Below the pieces are notes generated by a model. It made no database searches. It was not told the origin of the DNA and saw only the letters and a list, made by a program, of their open reading frames with translations. 31,893 bases of DNA from CBDHHC01 sp050633205 (lineage in GTDB: Bacteria > Pseudomonadota > Alphaproteobacteria > Rhizobiales > CBDHHC01): the NCBI GenBank assembly GCA_050633205.1, contig JBOEGA010000034.1, positions 1 through 31,893 of the forward strand, given 5' to 3'. The translations under genes were made by a program, and so were the position numbers. Of the stretch, positions 23,311 through 31,757 are shown piece after piece (position 1 is the first letter of the stretch; every line of letters begins with the position of its first letter).

Positions 23311-23763
23311 TTAGCCCGCCAGCATTTGCTTAACAAACTTGCTGGCCTTTGCAAAATCCATCTGCCCCGCATATTGCTGCTTGAGAGCAGCCATAGCCTT
23401 ACCAATATCTCTAAGTCCTTCAGCCCCGACTTTTCTGACAACTCCCCTTACAGCCTCTTCAATCTGGCCTTCACTGAGTTGAGGAGGCAAAAAGTCTGAG
23501 ATAATAGTTATTTCATCTTGCTCTCGCTGGGCAAGTTCCAGGCGTCCTGCCTCTTCATAAGTCACAACAGACTCTCTACGCTGCTTTATCATTTTAGCAA
23601 GAATATCAACGATTTCCTCATCAGAAACGCCTTCCTGACCATTCGTACGTGCCGCGATATCTCTATCTTTAATCGCAGCATTTATAAGCCTGAGAGTAGA
23701 TGTTCTGTGCTTATCTTTACTTTTCACTGCTTCTTTTAGAGCAGTATTAATTTTGTTGCGCAT
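23311..23763 (-). CDS. yqeY: GatB/YqeY domain protein
   Basis: A 150-residue helical protein of the YqeY family, related to the tRNA-binding tail of GatB and thought to bind tRNA. Features are MRNKINTALKEAVKSKDKHR, LRLINAAIKDRDIAAR, DEEIVDILAKMIKQRRES and SDFLPPQLSE, ending KFVKQMLAG. I use the ATG at 23763, with GAGGGG upstream, instead of the TTG five codons earlier. It is divergent from carA, as in many alphaproteobacteria. The ATP-grasp gene starts 29 bp downstream on the same strand. Confidence 0.93.
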   Translation of the reverse strand: MRNKINTALKEAVKSKDKHRTSTLRLINAAIKDRDIAARTNGQEGVSDEEIVDILAKMIKQRRESVVTYEEAGRLELAQREQDEITIISDFLPPQLSEGQIEEAVRGVVRKVGAEGLRDIGKAMAALKQQYAGQMDFAKASKFVKQMLAG

Positions 23764-24170
23764 AATCCCCTCGATCAATCACAAACAAATCCAACAACAC
23801 CTTAAACATTATTCCTGTTAAGACCGGATAACAGCAGGCATGGTTAAATTCATAACTAAAATATTCAATGACAAGGATATGAATCTGTTATATCCCCCTT
23901 GTCAACACTTGGGAATAATCGCAAATATCTATTCCACAATCATGGATAACAAGAGAATACAAATTAATTATAATATAACTCTTTGAAAAACAATGATTAA
24001 AAAATGTTCTTCAAAAACTTGACCCATTAGGGCCAATACCTTAGTGTCCGGTCAATTTAGCCGTGATCATTCAGCAGTCGTTGAAGCTTATAACAATTAG
24101 CGTTTTATGCTATCTGGAAACGTTGATAATCACTAACCATGTCCAACATAAACTTCATATATAGAGTAAC
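23764..24170. other. Divergent yqeY/carA intergenic region
   Basis: About 400 bp, AT-rich, with no credible ORF. A possible weak carA promoter is TTGACC at 24019-24024 with TAGTGT 17 bases later at 24042-24047. No pyrimidine-type attenuator or leader peptide is evident. The short repeat GTTAAGACCGGATAAC near 23818 is imperfect and unexplained. Confidence 0.4.
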
Positions 24171-25376
24171 ATGACAGCTCACACAAAAAATACCCCCACT
24201 AAGTGGACAGATGTTCCCCAGACTGCAATTCTGGTCCTTGCGAATGGCCAGGTTATCCGTGGATATGGCATAGGAGCAACCGGAGAAAATGTTGGAGAAG
24301 TCTGCTTTAATACAGCAATTACAGGATACCAGGAAATCCTGACTGATCCTTCATATGCAGGACAGATAATAACTTTTACATTCCCTCATATTGGAAATGT
24401 TGGAGCAAATCCGGAAGATATAGAAAGCTCAAATCCGGAAAGAGCCTCTGACATACGCGGTTGCATTATTAAAGCTGATATAACCAACCCGGCAAACTAC
24501 CGCATGACATCTCATCTGAATGAATGGCTTAAAGCCAAAAACATTATTGGCATTGCGGGTGTCGATACAAGAGCTTTAACTGCGTACATCCGTAAAAATG
24601 GAATGCCTAATGCTGTAATTGCACACAACCCCGATGCGCAATTTGATATTCCTGATCTGGCCACTAAAGCAGAACAATGGCCAGGTCTGGAAGGCATGGA
24701 TCTGGCAAAATCAGTAACATCAAGCAAAAGCCACACCTGGGATGAAGGTCTGTGGCAGTGGAATAAAGGCTATCCCAAACAGGTTGATAACAAATTTAAC
24801 GTTGTTGCCATTGATTTTGGAATGAAAAAAAACATCCTCCGCTGTCTGACAGATGCAGGTTGTAACGTTACTGTGGTACCTGCAGAAACATCTGCCGAGG
24901 AAATTCTGGCACTTAATCCGGATGGAATTTTTCTATCTAACGGACCTGGTGATCCCGCAGCAACTGGCGAATATGCAGTTCCCCAGGTTAAAAAGCTTCT
25001 GGCAGCAAACCTTCCGATTTTTGGCATATGCCTCGGCCACCAGATACTCGCACTTGCTCTTGGCGCTAAAACTAAAAAAATGCCTCAGGGACACCATGGT
25101 GCAAACCACCCTGTAAAGGATTTCACGACCAACAAAGTTGAAATAACTTCTATGAATCACGGCTTCACAGTAGATACAGATAATCTGCCGGCAGGAATTG
25201 AGGAAACACATACCTCATTATTTGACGGTACCAACTGTGGCTTGAAAATGACAGACAAACCAGTCTTCTCTGTGCAATATCATCCGGAAGCTTCTCCTGG
25301 ACCACAAGATAGTCACTATCTGTTCACAAGATTTGTGGATTTGATTAAAGAGACAAAAGAAAAAACAGCAGCTTAA
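24171..25376 (+). CDS. carA: Carbamoyl-phosphate synthase small subunit
   Basis: A 401-residue glutaminase subunit that supplies ammonia to CarB for arginine and pyrimidine synthesis. The N-terminal small-subunit domain includes GEVCFNTAITGYQEILTDPSY and GIAGVDTRALT. The class I amidotransferase domain has SNGPGDP, FGICLGHQ with the nucleophile Cys287, and VQYHPEASPGP with His371 and Glu373. Length is normal. carB does not follow; a ChaN-like gene does. The divergent yqeY neighbour agrees with alphaproteobacterial gene order. Confidence 0.97.
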   Translation: MTAHTKNTPTKWTDVPQTAILVLANGQVIRGYGIGATGENVGEVCFNTAITGYQEILTDPSYAGQIITFTFPHIGNVGANPEDIESSNPERASDIRGCIIKADITNPANYRMTSHLNEWLKAKNIIGIAGVDTRALTAYIRKNGMPNAVIAHNPDAQFDIPDLATKAEQWPGLEGMDLAKSVTSSKSHTWDEGLWQWNKGYPKQVDNKFNVVAIDFGMKKNILRCLTDAGCNVTVVPAETSAEEILALNPDGIFLSNGPGDPAATGEYAVPQVKKLLAANLPIFGICLGHQILALALGAKTKKMPQGHHGANHPVKDFTTNKVEITSMNHGFTVDTDNLPAGIEETHTSLFDGTNCGLKMTDKPVFSVQYHPEASPGPQDSHYLFTRFVDLIKETKEKTAA

Positions 25377-25438
25377 GACATTTCTGATACCAATAGAAAA
25401 CGATCAGTAAGCGCTAAAAAACAATAAAGGTTGGTAGT

Positions 25439-26434
25439 GTGAATAGACAAATTGTTTCTTCGATCCTAATGCTATTTTTTATAACAGCTCAGTCTGTAAC
25501 AAACACAGCACACTCCCAATCACCTTTTAAAAACTGGCTTTCACTAAAAAATCAATCTCATCCTCTAACAGGGAAAATCTGGTCCACTGTAGACAAAAAA
25601 TTCATTTCCGCTAATGAACTTGTCTCAAGGCTTGCTATCCGAAATTACATTCTTATGGGGGAAACCCATGACAATGCAGATCATCACCGCTTACATGCAT
25701 GGTTAATCGGCAAAGTTGTAAGATACGATAGAAAACCCAAGATTGTTATGGAAATGATACGGGAAGATCAGGCCCAGGCATTAAAAAGCTACATGTCACG
25801 TGTCAGATCAAAGAAACAACCCAAACCAGCTGAAAATCTGGGTCCGGCTCTCCAATGGAACGAGAAATGGGGCTATGACTGGAAAATCTACCAGCCAATC
25901 GCTTCAGCTGCTTTTGCAGGAAGACTGACAATCAAAGCAGGAAGCGCAAGTAAAGAAGCAGAAGCTAAATTTAAAAAGAGTTCATTTTTCAACGGAATGA
26001 CAGCTCAGGAGAGAAGACGGCTTGGTGTTGATGAAAAATTCAGCCTTTCAGTATTGAACTCTCTGAAAGATGAAATGAACAAAAGCCATTGTAATGCGCT
26101 TCCCTATTCAGCCCTGCAATCCATGTCACATGTTCAACGCTATAGAGATGCTATTCTGGCTGATAATCTGATCAAAGCTGCTCGCCCTTTCGGATCCGTA
26201 CTGATTGCAGGGAATGGCCATATCAGAAATGATAGAGGGGTTCCATATTATATTGCCAGGCGTATAAAAAACGCGAGTATGATCACTTTGGCGATGCAGG
26301 AAGTATCATCCGATCAGAAAACACCAGGTGACTATCTTCCGGCAACAGCAGGCACCAAACCCGTATATGACTATATCTGGTTTACTCCGGCACAGAGTAG
26401 AAAAGATCCATGCCTGGCTTTTAAAAAGAAATAA
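25439..26434 (+). CDS. ChaN-like (haem-binding uptake, DUF399) secreted protein
   Basis: A 331-residue exported protein with an N-terminal signal peptide (about 1-26). The domain matches the ChaN/Cofac_haem_bdg family: NYILMGETHDNADHH (about 70-83), PKIVMEMI, YRDAILADNLIKAA and VLIAGNGHIRNDRGVPYYIA near 255-275. Campylobacter ChaN binds stacked haems, and iron acquisition or haem handling is the best guess here. The start is GTG with AAAGG upstream. It ends seven bases before the convergent trkH stop. Confidence 0.88.
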   Translation: MNRQIVSSILMLFFITAQSVTNTAHSQSPFKNWLSLKNQSHPLTGKIWSTVDKKFISANELVSRLAIRNYILMGETHDNADHHRLHAWLIGKVVRYDRKPKIVMEMIREDQAQALKSYMSRVRSKKQPKPAENLGPALQWNEKWGYDWKIYQPIASAAFAGRLTIKAGSASKEAEAKFKKSSFFNGMTAQERRRLGVDEKFSLSVLNSLKDEMNKSHCNALPYSALQSMSHVQRYRDAILADNLIKAARPFGSVLIAGNGHIRNDRGVPYYIARRIKNASMITLAMQEVSSDQKTPGDYLPATAGTKPVYDYIWFTPAQSRKDPCLAFKKK

Positions 26435-26441
26435 TGGTTCA

Positions 26442-27881
26442 TCAGTTACGCCAGAAATACGGCGTAAACAGCACAAGCACTGCAAACAGCTCCAGACGTC
26501 CTAATAACATGGCGAATGAAAGAAGCCACTTCGCCATCTCTGGTAAAGTGCCATAATGCCCCGCTGGACCGACAATCTTGCCAAGCCCCGGCCCAACATT
26601 AGCTAATGCACTTCCCGCAGCCGACATTGCTGTAACTGCATCAAGCCCCATCAGTTCCAGAAGCAGGGACAGAGTAAAAAAGCTCACTACAAACAGAAAA
26701 AGAAAGCTCATAACAGATGTCGTTACCTGAGCTGGAATAGGCCTGTTATTATAATGTGCAGAGAACATTCCACTTGGATATATAAGGGTTTTTACCCGAT
26801 ATTCGATCGCTGCAATAATGATCTGAAAACGAAAAATTTTAATACCGCAGGATGTTGACCCCGAACAGCCACCAACAAACATAACAAAAAACATCACTGA
26901 TGAGGCAAAGGCTCCCCATAGCGTATAATCTATGGAGGCGTATCCTGTACCGGTCATAATAGAGATAATGTTAAAAGATGAATATCTGAGTGCTGTACCA
27001 AAATCCATCCCGTTTACCCAGCTTTGCTGAAAAGACAGAATAAAAATAAATACAGCCAGTGCCACCAGAAATCCTCGAACCTGCTGGTCAACCAGCAGTG
27101 GTCTGAGCCCACCTTTAATATAAAGCAAAAACGGTATCGACCCGATTACCATAAAAATCATGCAATTAACTTCAACTGCCAGGCTGTTGAAATAGCCAAT
27201 TGAAAGATCATGTGACGAATATCCGCCCGTAGCAATAGTTGTCATGGAATGCACGGCAGCATCAAAGAGCCCCATACCAGCCAGGCTGTAGCCGATAAAA
27301 CATACCAGAGTAAAAAATAGATATATGCCCGTAAGTGAGCCTGAAATCTGGGTTGCCCGAGGAAGAATCTTCTCTGAAGTATCAAACCCTTCGGTTCGGA
27401 AAAGCTGCATCCCGCCAATCTGAAGCATAGGCAGTACAGCCATAGCCATAACAATAATACCAATCCCTCCAAGCCACTGGAGCAAAGCTCGCCAGATTAA
27501 AATCCCTCTGGGAGCATCATCAAGCTTTGTTAAAACCGTTGCCCCTGTCGTTGTTAATCCCGACATGGATTCAAAAAAAGCATCTGCCCAGGTCATCTCA
27601 AGACTGGATATGGCAAAAGGTATAGCCCCAAAAGCTGCAAGGCTAAGCCAGGAAAAGGATGTAAGAATAAAGGCTTCCCGAATAGAAAGGTCTTTACCTC
27701 CGCCACTCGTGGCGATTGCCAGACCAACTCCTACAAATATTGTAATAATCGAGGAAAAAACAAAGACCACCCAGTCCGGGTTACCTGAGGCCAGATCAAA
27801 AAAGGCAGGGATCATCATTGCTACACCAAGCGTAGCCAGCAGAACCCCTATTACAAGCAATATCGGCCTGATATTGATCAT
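26442..27881 (-). CDS. trkH: Trk/Ktr potassium transporter membrane subunit TrkH
   Basis: A 479-residue integral membrane protein with the four repeated pore loops of the superfamily of K+ transporters: SGLTTTGATVL, TTIATGGYSSHD, SIMTGTGYASIDY and ALANVGPGLG. Other typical segments are FFESMSGLTTTG and VGGCSGSTSCGIKIFRF. Length is that of TrkH. It normally works with the cytoplasmic NAD-binding protein TrkA, which is not in the window. No terminator is obvious before the convergent ChaN-like gene. Two undetermined bases lie about 90 bp upstream. Confidence 0.97.
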   Translation of the reverse strand: MINIRPILLVIGVLLATLGVAMMIPAFFDLASGNPDWVVFVFSSIITIFVGVGLAIATSGGGKDLSIREAFILTSFSWLSLAAFGAIPFAISSLEMTWADAFFESMSGLTTTGATVLTKLDDAPRGILIWRALLQWLGGIGIIVMAMAVLPMLQIGGMQLFRTEGFDTSEKILPRATQISGSLTGIYLFFTLVCFIGYSLAGMGLFDAAVHSMTTIATGGYSSHDLSIGYFNSLAVEVNCMIFMVIGSIPFLLYIKGGLRPLLVDQQVRGFLVALAVFIFILSFQQSWVNGMDFGTALRYSSFNIISIMTGTGYASIDYTLWGAFASSVMFFVMFVGGCSGSTSCGIKIFRFQIIIAAIEYRVKTLIYPSGMFSAHYNNRPIPAQVTTSVMSFLFLFVVSFFTLSLLLELMGLDAVTAMSAAGSALANVGPGLGKIVGPAGHYGTLPEMAKWLLSFAMLLGRLELFAVLVLFTPYFWRN

Positions 27882-27968
27882 GCCTTGATCCTAAAAACAA
27901 CTGAATTACAAAAGATTACTGTTTCCTCGGCTTAAAGAGCGTTGTTTTCGTTAAAAATCAATAAAAAG

Positions 27969-27970
27969 NN
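27969..27970. other. Two undetermined bases (NN)
   Basis: Two N characters occur in the short apaG-trkH intergenic stretch. They do not fall in a coding region but leave the local sequence, possibly a terminator of the metZ-apaG operon, unreadable. Confidence 0.95.
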
Positions 27971-27981
27971 CCGGAATGAAC

Positions 27982-28374
27982 CTAATTTAAAATACGCTCA
28001 GCATAAGGACTATCAAGGGAAAATGCCGGAATAGAGACATCGAAAAGCTCACCAGTCTCTGACTGCATTGAATATGTGCCTACCATAACCCCTGAAGAGG
28101 TATAAAGAGGTGCACCACTTTTATAAGAAAAAGATGCTCCGGGCTTGATAATAGGCTCCTGCCCTACAACACCTGCCCCCTGCACCTCTTCAGTATAACC
28201 GCTTGCATCTGTAATGCGCCAGCATCTGGAACGCAATTGTACAGATTGCGTTCCCATATTTTTTATCTCAACTTCATAAGACCAGAAATAATACTCGTCA
28301 GCCGGAGAGGATTGTTCTTCAACAAAAGAAGGCTCAACACGTATTCTGATTAAATTTGTTGTTGCTTCATACAT
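27982..28374 (-). CDS. apaG: ApaG protein
   Basis: A 130-residue immunoglobulin-like beta-sandwich protein. Conserved blocks are NLIRIRVEPSFVEEQSSP, YEVEIKNMGTQSVQLRSRCW, EVQGAGVVGQEPIIKPG, SYKSGAPL and a C-terminal IPAFSLDSP. Its exact role is unclear; ApaG is linked to divalent cation homeostasis and nucleotide metabolism. I start at the ATG at 28374 (GGGGG upstream, MYEATTN), not the GTG seven codons earlier at 28395. It lies downstream of metZ on the same strand, a common alphaproteobacterial pairing. Confidence 0.95.
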   Translation of the reverse strand: MYEATTNLIRIRVEPSFVEEQSSPADEYYFWSYEVEIKNMGTQSVQLRSRCWRITDASGYTEEVQGAGVVGQEPIIKPGASFSYKSGAPLYTSSGVMVGTYSMQSETGELFDVSIPAFSLDSPYAERILN

Positions 28375-28399
28375 GTTAACCCCCAACACATTCACTCAC

Positions 28400-29605
28400 T
28401 TATCGCAGTCGCTCAAGAGCCTGCTCTATATCATTCGTCAAATCAATCGAATCTTCAAGTCCTACTGACAACCTCACAAGATTCTCCCTGATTCCAAGTT
28501 CTGCCCTGGCTTCAGGCTTCAGACTATGATGTGTTGTCGTCATCGGATGTGTGATTATACTTTTTGAATCCCCAAGATTATTGGAAATAAGAATAAGTTT
28601 CAATGCGTTAAGAAAGTTGAATGTCGCCGCCTTATCACCATTGATCTCAAAGGCCACCATATTGGACCCACCTGTCATTTGACGACTGGCAAGTTCATAC
28701 TGGGGGTGATCAGCACGACCCGGATAATAAACACACTTAACAAGATCATGCGCCCCCACAGCATCAGCAATCTTTGCAGCATTTGAAGTCATTTTCTCAA
28801 CCCGCAACGGCAGTGTCTCAAGACCTTTTAACATAACCCAGGCATTGAACGGACTGATAGAAGGCCCCGTCTGCCTCATATACTGGTGAAGGTGCTCTTT
28901 TACAAACTCCTCACTCCCCAATACCATGCCACCAAGGCAACGTCCCTGTCCGTCTATATGCTTGGTAGCCGAATAAACCACGACGTCAGCCCCGTCTTTG
29001 AGGGGTTTCTGATATATCGGTGTAGCAAAAACATTATCAACGACTACATAGGCTCCCGCCTTGTGAGCAATCTCACACACAGCCTGTACATCAACCAGTT
29101 CAAGTGTCGGATTAGTCGGTGTCTCAAAAAAGAATGCCTTGGTATTTGGGCGTACAGCCTGCTCCCACGCATCAAGATCCTTACCATCCACCAGTGTGGA
29201 TTGTATCCCCAGTCTGGGTAAAAAGGTCTCTATTACATAACGGCAACTGCCAAATAATGCCCTTGAAGACACAATATGATCACCAGCCTGCAAACGACAC
29301 AAAAACGCAGCCGTTACGGCAGCCATACCGGTAGCCGTAGCGCGGCCATCTTCTGCCCCCTCCAGCAGTTTCATCCTGTCTTCAAACATGGCAACTGTTG
29401 GGTTGGCAAAACGGCTATATATAAACCCGTCAATATCCCCTTTAAACAGAGACTCTGCATAATCCGCACTTTCATATGTATAGCCGGATGAGAGATAAAG
29501 AGCCTCGGAAGTTTCCCCAAACTCGCTGCGACGCCCTCCACCATGAACCATTTTGGTTGCAGGACCCCAGTTTTGCTCTTGAGAAATTGGATCAGATTTT
29601 GCCAT
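28400..29605 (-). CDS. metZ: O-succinylhomoserine sulfhydrylase
   Basis: A 401-residue PLP enzyme of the Cys/Met metabolism family that makes homocysteine from O-succinylhomoserine and sulfide. Evidence includes YSRFANPTV, ETPTNPTLELVD, VVDNVFATPIYQ and the PLP lysine in VYSATKHIDGQGR (Lys215), followed by GPSISPFNAW and LGDSKSIITHPMTTTH. The form SATKHIDGQGRCLGG is typical of MetZ rather than MetB or MetC. Expression is evidently controlled by the SAM-II riboswitch and attenuator directly upstream. apaG follows after 25 bp. Confidence 0.96.
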   Translation of the reverse strand: MAKSDPISQEQNWGPATKMVHGGGRRSEFGETSEALYLSSGYTYESADYAESLFKGDIDGFIYSRFANPTVAMFEDRMKLLEGAEDGRATATGMAAVTAAFLCRLQAGDHIVSSRALFGSCRYVIETFLPRLGIQSTLVDGKDLDAWEQAVRPNTKAFFFETPTNPTLELVDVQAVCEIAHKAGAYVVVDNVFATPIYQKPLKDGADVVVYSATKHIDGQGRCLGGMVLGSEEFVKEHLHQYMRQTGPSISPFNAWVMLKGLETLPLRVEKMTSNAAKIADAVGAHDLVKCVYYPGRADHPQYELASRQMTGGSNMVAFEINGDKAATFNFLNALKLILISNNLGDSKSIITHPMTTTHHSLKPEARAELGIRENLVRLSVGLEDSIDLTNDIEQALERLR

Positions 29606-29628
29606 TTGCCGATTCCGTTCGTTTAAAT

Positions 29629-29657
29629 AAAAAAAATCCCGACCAGTCGATTTCGGG
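29629..29657 (-). terminator. Riboswitch-controlled terminator before metZ
   Basis: On the minus strand CCCGA (29657-29653) and TCGGG (29642-29638) form a stem followed by A and eight T, ending about 24 bp before the metZ ATG. It sits between the SAM-II aptamer and the gene, so it is an attenuator. Its 5' arm also belongs to a rival pairing with the aptamer loop. Confidence 0.85.
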
Positions 29658-29690
29658 CCGGGGGATCGTGCATTTTACAACATGTCTCAC

Positions 29691-29748
29691 ACGGCCTTTT
29701 AGCGAATTTTTTAACGTGGCTGCAAGCCGACCGGCCCAAATCACCACG
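29691..29748 (-). promoter_or_regulatory. SAM-II riboswitch aptamer upstream of metZ
   Basis: The minus-strand sequence shows the SAM-II consensus: stem P1 CGTGG/CCACG (29748-29744 with 29719-29715), loop GATTTGGGCCGG, the TTGCAGCCACGT segment, an A-rich linker and CGCTAAAAGGCC. The terminal GGCC can pair with GGCC in the loop to form the pseudoknot. SAM-II elements control methionine and SAM genes in alphaproteobacteria and turn expression off when SAM is abundant. The downstream terminator gives the off state. Confidence 0.9.
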
Positions 29749-29845
29749 ATGATCTTGTTGGCATTTAGCCTGAACTTTTTAATACCGTCAAGTCTGTGCG
29801 TGGTTATGTAACATCATCGACGGTTCTCAGAGAAGCTGGATAATC

Positions 29846-31435
29846 TTACGGCCCGCTCTGAGCCCGTTTTTCATCATCTCCTGATAATTCCCTGAGTATC
29901 TCCATAACATCATCAGTAGACTGGGGCTTACCAAACAGATACCCCTGCCCCATATCACAGCCCATCTCCTTCAAAGCTTCAAGCTCTGTTTCCTTTTCAA
30001 TTCCCTCAGCCAGCGTTGAAATGCCAAGCCCTTTACCAAGGGACAGCATGGCCTTCACAACATTTCTGGATTTTTCATCCTTCTCAAGCTGCATCACAAA
30101 GCTTCTGTCAATTTTGATTTTGTCAAAATTAAACTGCGCAAGTTGCGAAAGGCTTGAATACCCGGTTCCAAAGTCATCAATCGCGATACTCACCCCTGCA
30201 TCATGAAGATCCTGCAGAATCTTGATAGCAATCTCTGTATCACTGATAAGCGTACTCTCTGTGATCTCGATCTCAAGTCTCATCGGAGACCACCCCGTCT
30301 CCCCCAGAATATTTAATATTCTCAGCCCCAGCAGCTTATCATTTAGCTGCGTGGGAGAAATGTTAAATGACAACCGTAAGCCTGGCGGCCATTTGATCGC
30401 ATCCATACAGGCCTTACGCAACAGATTCTCGGTCAGGGTAATGATCAGACCGCTTTCCTCTGCAATTTCAATAAAGATGGACGGAGGAATTAACTCCCCG
30501 GTAGGGTCAGTCCACCGCGCCAGTGCTTCAAAGCCTTTAATTTCACCGCTGTTAAGGTCCACCAGCGGCTGATAATGCGGTATAATATCATCATTCTTGA
30601 CAGCCTGACGGAGAGACTGCTCAATCTCTGCCCTCTTGACCAGCAGACTGTCCATCCAGGTCTGAAACTTTTTAATACTGCCACGGCCATTGTTTTTGGC
30701 AACATACATCGCCACATCTGCACAGCGGGAGACTTCAGAAATCAGATTGGCATCATCGGGATAAATCGAAACCCCGACACATGCGCCTACCTCCACATAA
30801 TTATCAGAAATTCTGACAGGAGTACTTAGCTCCAGAATAATTTCTTCAGCAAATTCCTGATAATCCATTCCCTCATCACGCTCGGCAATTATAACAAACT
30901 CATCACCACCAAGCCTGACAATAATATCATCCGGAGCCAGTTTTCCAAGCCGCGTAGCAAGTGTAACCAGAAGCTCATCACCACCATGATGTCCCAGTAA
31001 ATCATTAACCTTTTTAAAACCATCAAGATCAATCGCAAAAAATGCGTAGGATTTATGCTCGCCCTTATCTTTGGCATCATCCAGATGAGCAATAAAATTC
31101 TGCAGAAAATGGCGGTTAGGTAATTTCGTCAATAAATCATGCTGGGCAATCCAGGCAACATTTTTATCTGCTTCTTTTCGTTCCAGAATCTGTGCCTGCA
31201 AATCAACATTTCTTCTGAACATAAAAACATAAAAGCCGATAGAAATCAGGATGATGGCCGTGAAAATCTTACCGACATCATAGCTTTGTGATTGCAGGCT
31301 AAACAGATAAATTCCGCCAAGAAAATCAATATTGCCAACAAAAGACCATGCAATAACGCCAAGTACCGCAATGGATATGGCATCAATGACCTCTTTTCGA
31401 CGAAAAGCCTTTAACAGGCTCAAATACTTGGACAT
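29846..31435 (-). CDS. GGDEF-EAL membrane protein
   Basis: A 529-residue protein with two N-terminal membrane helices (about 18-36 and 55-73), a GGDEF domain (about 92-255, VRLGGDEF at 174-181) and an EAL domain (about 265-515, GFEALARW with Glu303, then IDDFGTGYSSLSQL and LAEGIE). Both active sites look intact, so it could make or degrade cyclic-di-GMP; many such hybrids act as phosphodiesterases. The inhibitory RxxD site is absent (APDD). No periplasmic sensor domain is present. It forms a signalling set with the GGDEF and PilZ genes in the window. Confidence 0.95.
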   Translation of the reverse strand: MSKYLSLLKAFRRKEVIDAISIAVLGVIAWSFVGNIDFLGGIYLFSLQSQSYDVGKIFTAIILISIGFYVFMFRRNVDLQAQILERKEADKNVAWIAQHDLLTKLPNRHFLQNFIAHLDDAKDKGEHKSYAFFAIDLDGFKKVNDLLGHHGGDELLVTLATRLGKLAPDDIIVRLGGDEFVIIAERDEGMDYQEFAEEIILELSTPVRISDNYVEVGACVGVSIYPDDANLISEVSRCADVAMYVAKNNGRGSIKKFQTWMDSLLVKRAEIEQSLRQAVKNDDIIPHYQPLVDLNSGEIKGFEALARWTDPTGELIPPSIFIEIAEESGLIITLTENLLRKACMDAIKWPPGLRLSFNISPTQLNDKLLGLRILNILGETGWSPMRLEIEITESTLISDTEIAIKILQDLHDAGVSIAIDDFGTGYSSLSQLAQFNFDKIKIDRSFVMQLEKDEKSRNVVKAMLSLGKGLGISTLAEGIEKETELEALKEMGCDMGQGYLFGKPQSTDDVMEILRELSGDDEKRAQSGP

Positions 31436-31757
31436 ACCCGGCGTACTCAGATGATAGGAATTTATTAAATATCAGAATACCAGAGTTACATTAAAGAAGC
31501 GTAAGACTCACACAACATTCTGGACCGGACGCCTTCCCCCCGCATACGCTAGCTTTCTCCATCTCCATTAAGAGTAAAGTTAAGAACCATTCAGATAAAT
31601 TAATAAGCGATGAAACTTCTGCCTCACAGAGAGATACAACCACTTTTTGCACAGACACAAGGCTCCCTCTCGGTCGCGCCTCGCTAACGCTCAGCAGGTA
31701 AAGCTATAAGACGTAAGAACTCCGAATTCAATCGCAACTATTTAATCAGAACTGCAA
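31436..31757. other. Intergenic region before a GC-rich gene fragment
   Basis: About 320 bp with no credible gene; the longest frames are about 25 codons without ribosome binding sites. At 31661-31697 there is a GC-rich block (CTCGGTCGCGCCTCGCTAAC in part) unlike its surroundings, with short GC/TTA hairpin potential, between the FGE-like fragment and the GGDEF-EAL gene. No reverse transcriptase, template-repeat copy or accessory gene is visible. Confidence 0.5.

Noticed and set aside
27565..27888. 107-codon plus-strand ORF inside trkH
   Set aside because: It is the complement of a well-supported membrane protein gene and has no ribosome binding site.
31561..31643. Short minus-strand ORF starting MEMEKASVCGGK
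   Set aside because: About 25 codons, no ribosome binding site, and no resemblance to a DGR accessory protein.
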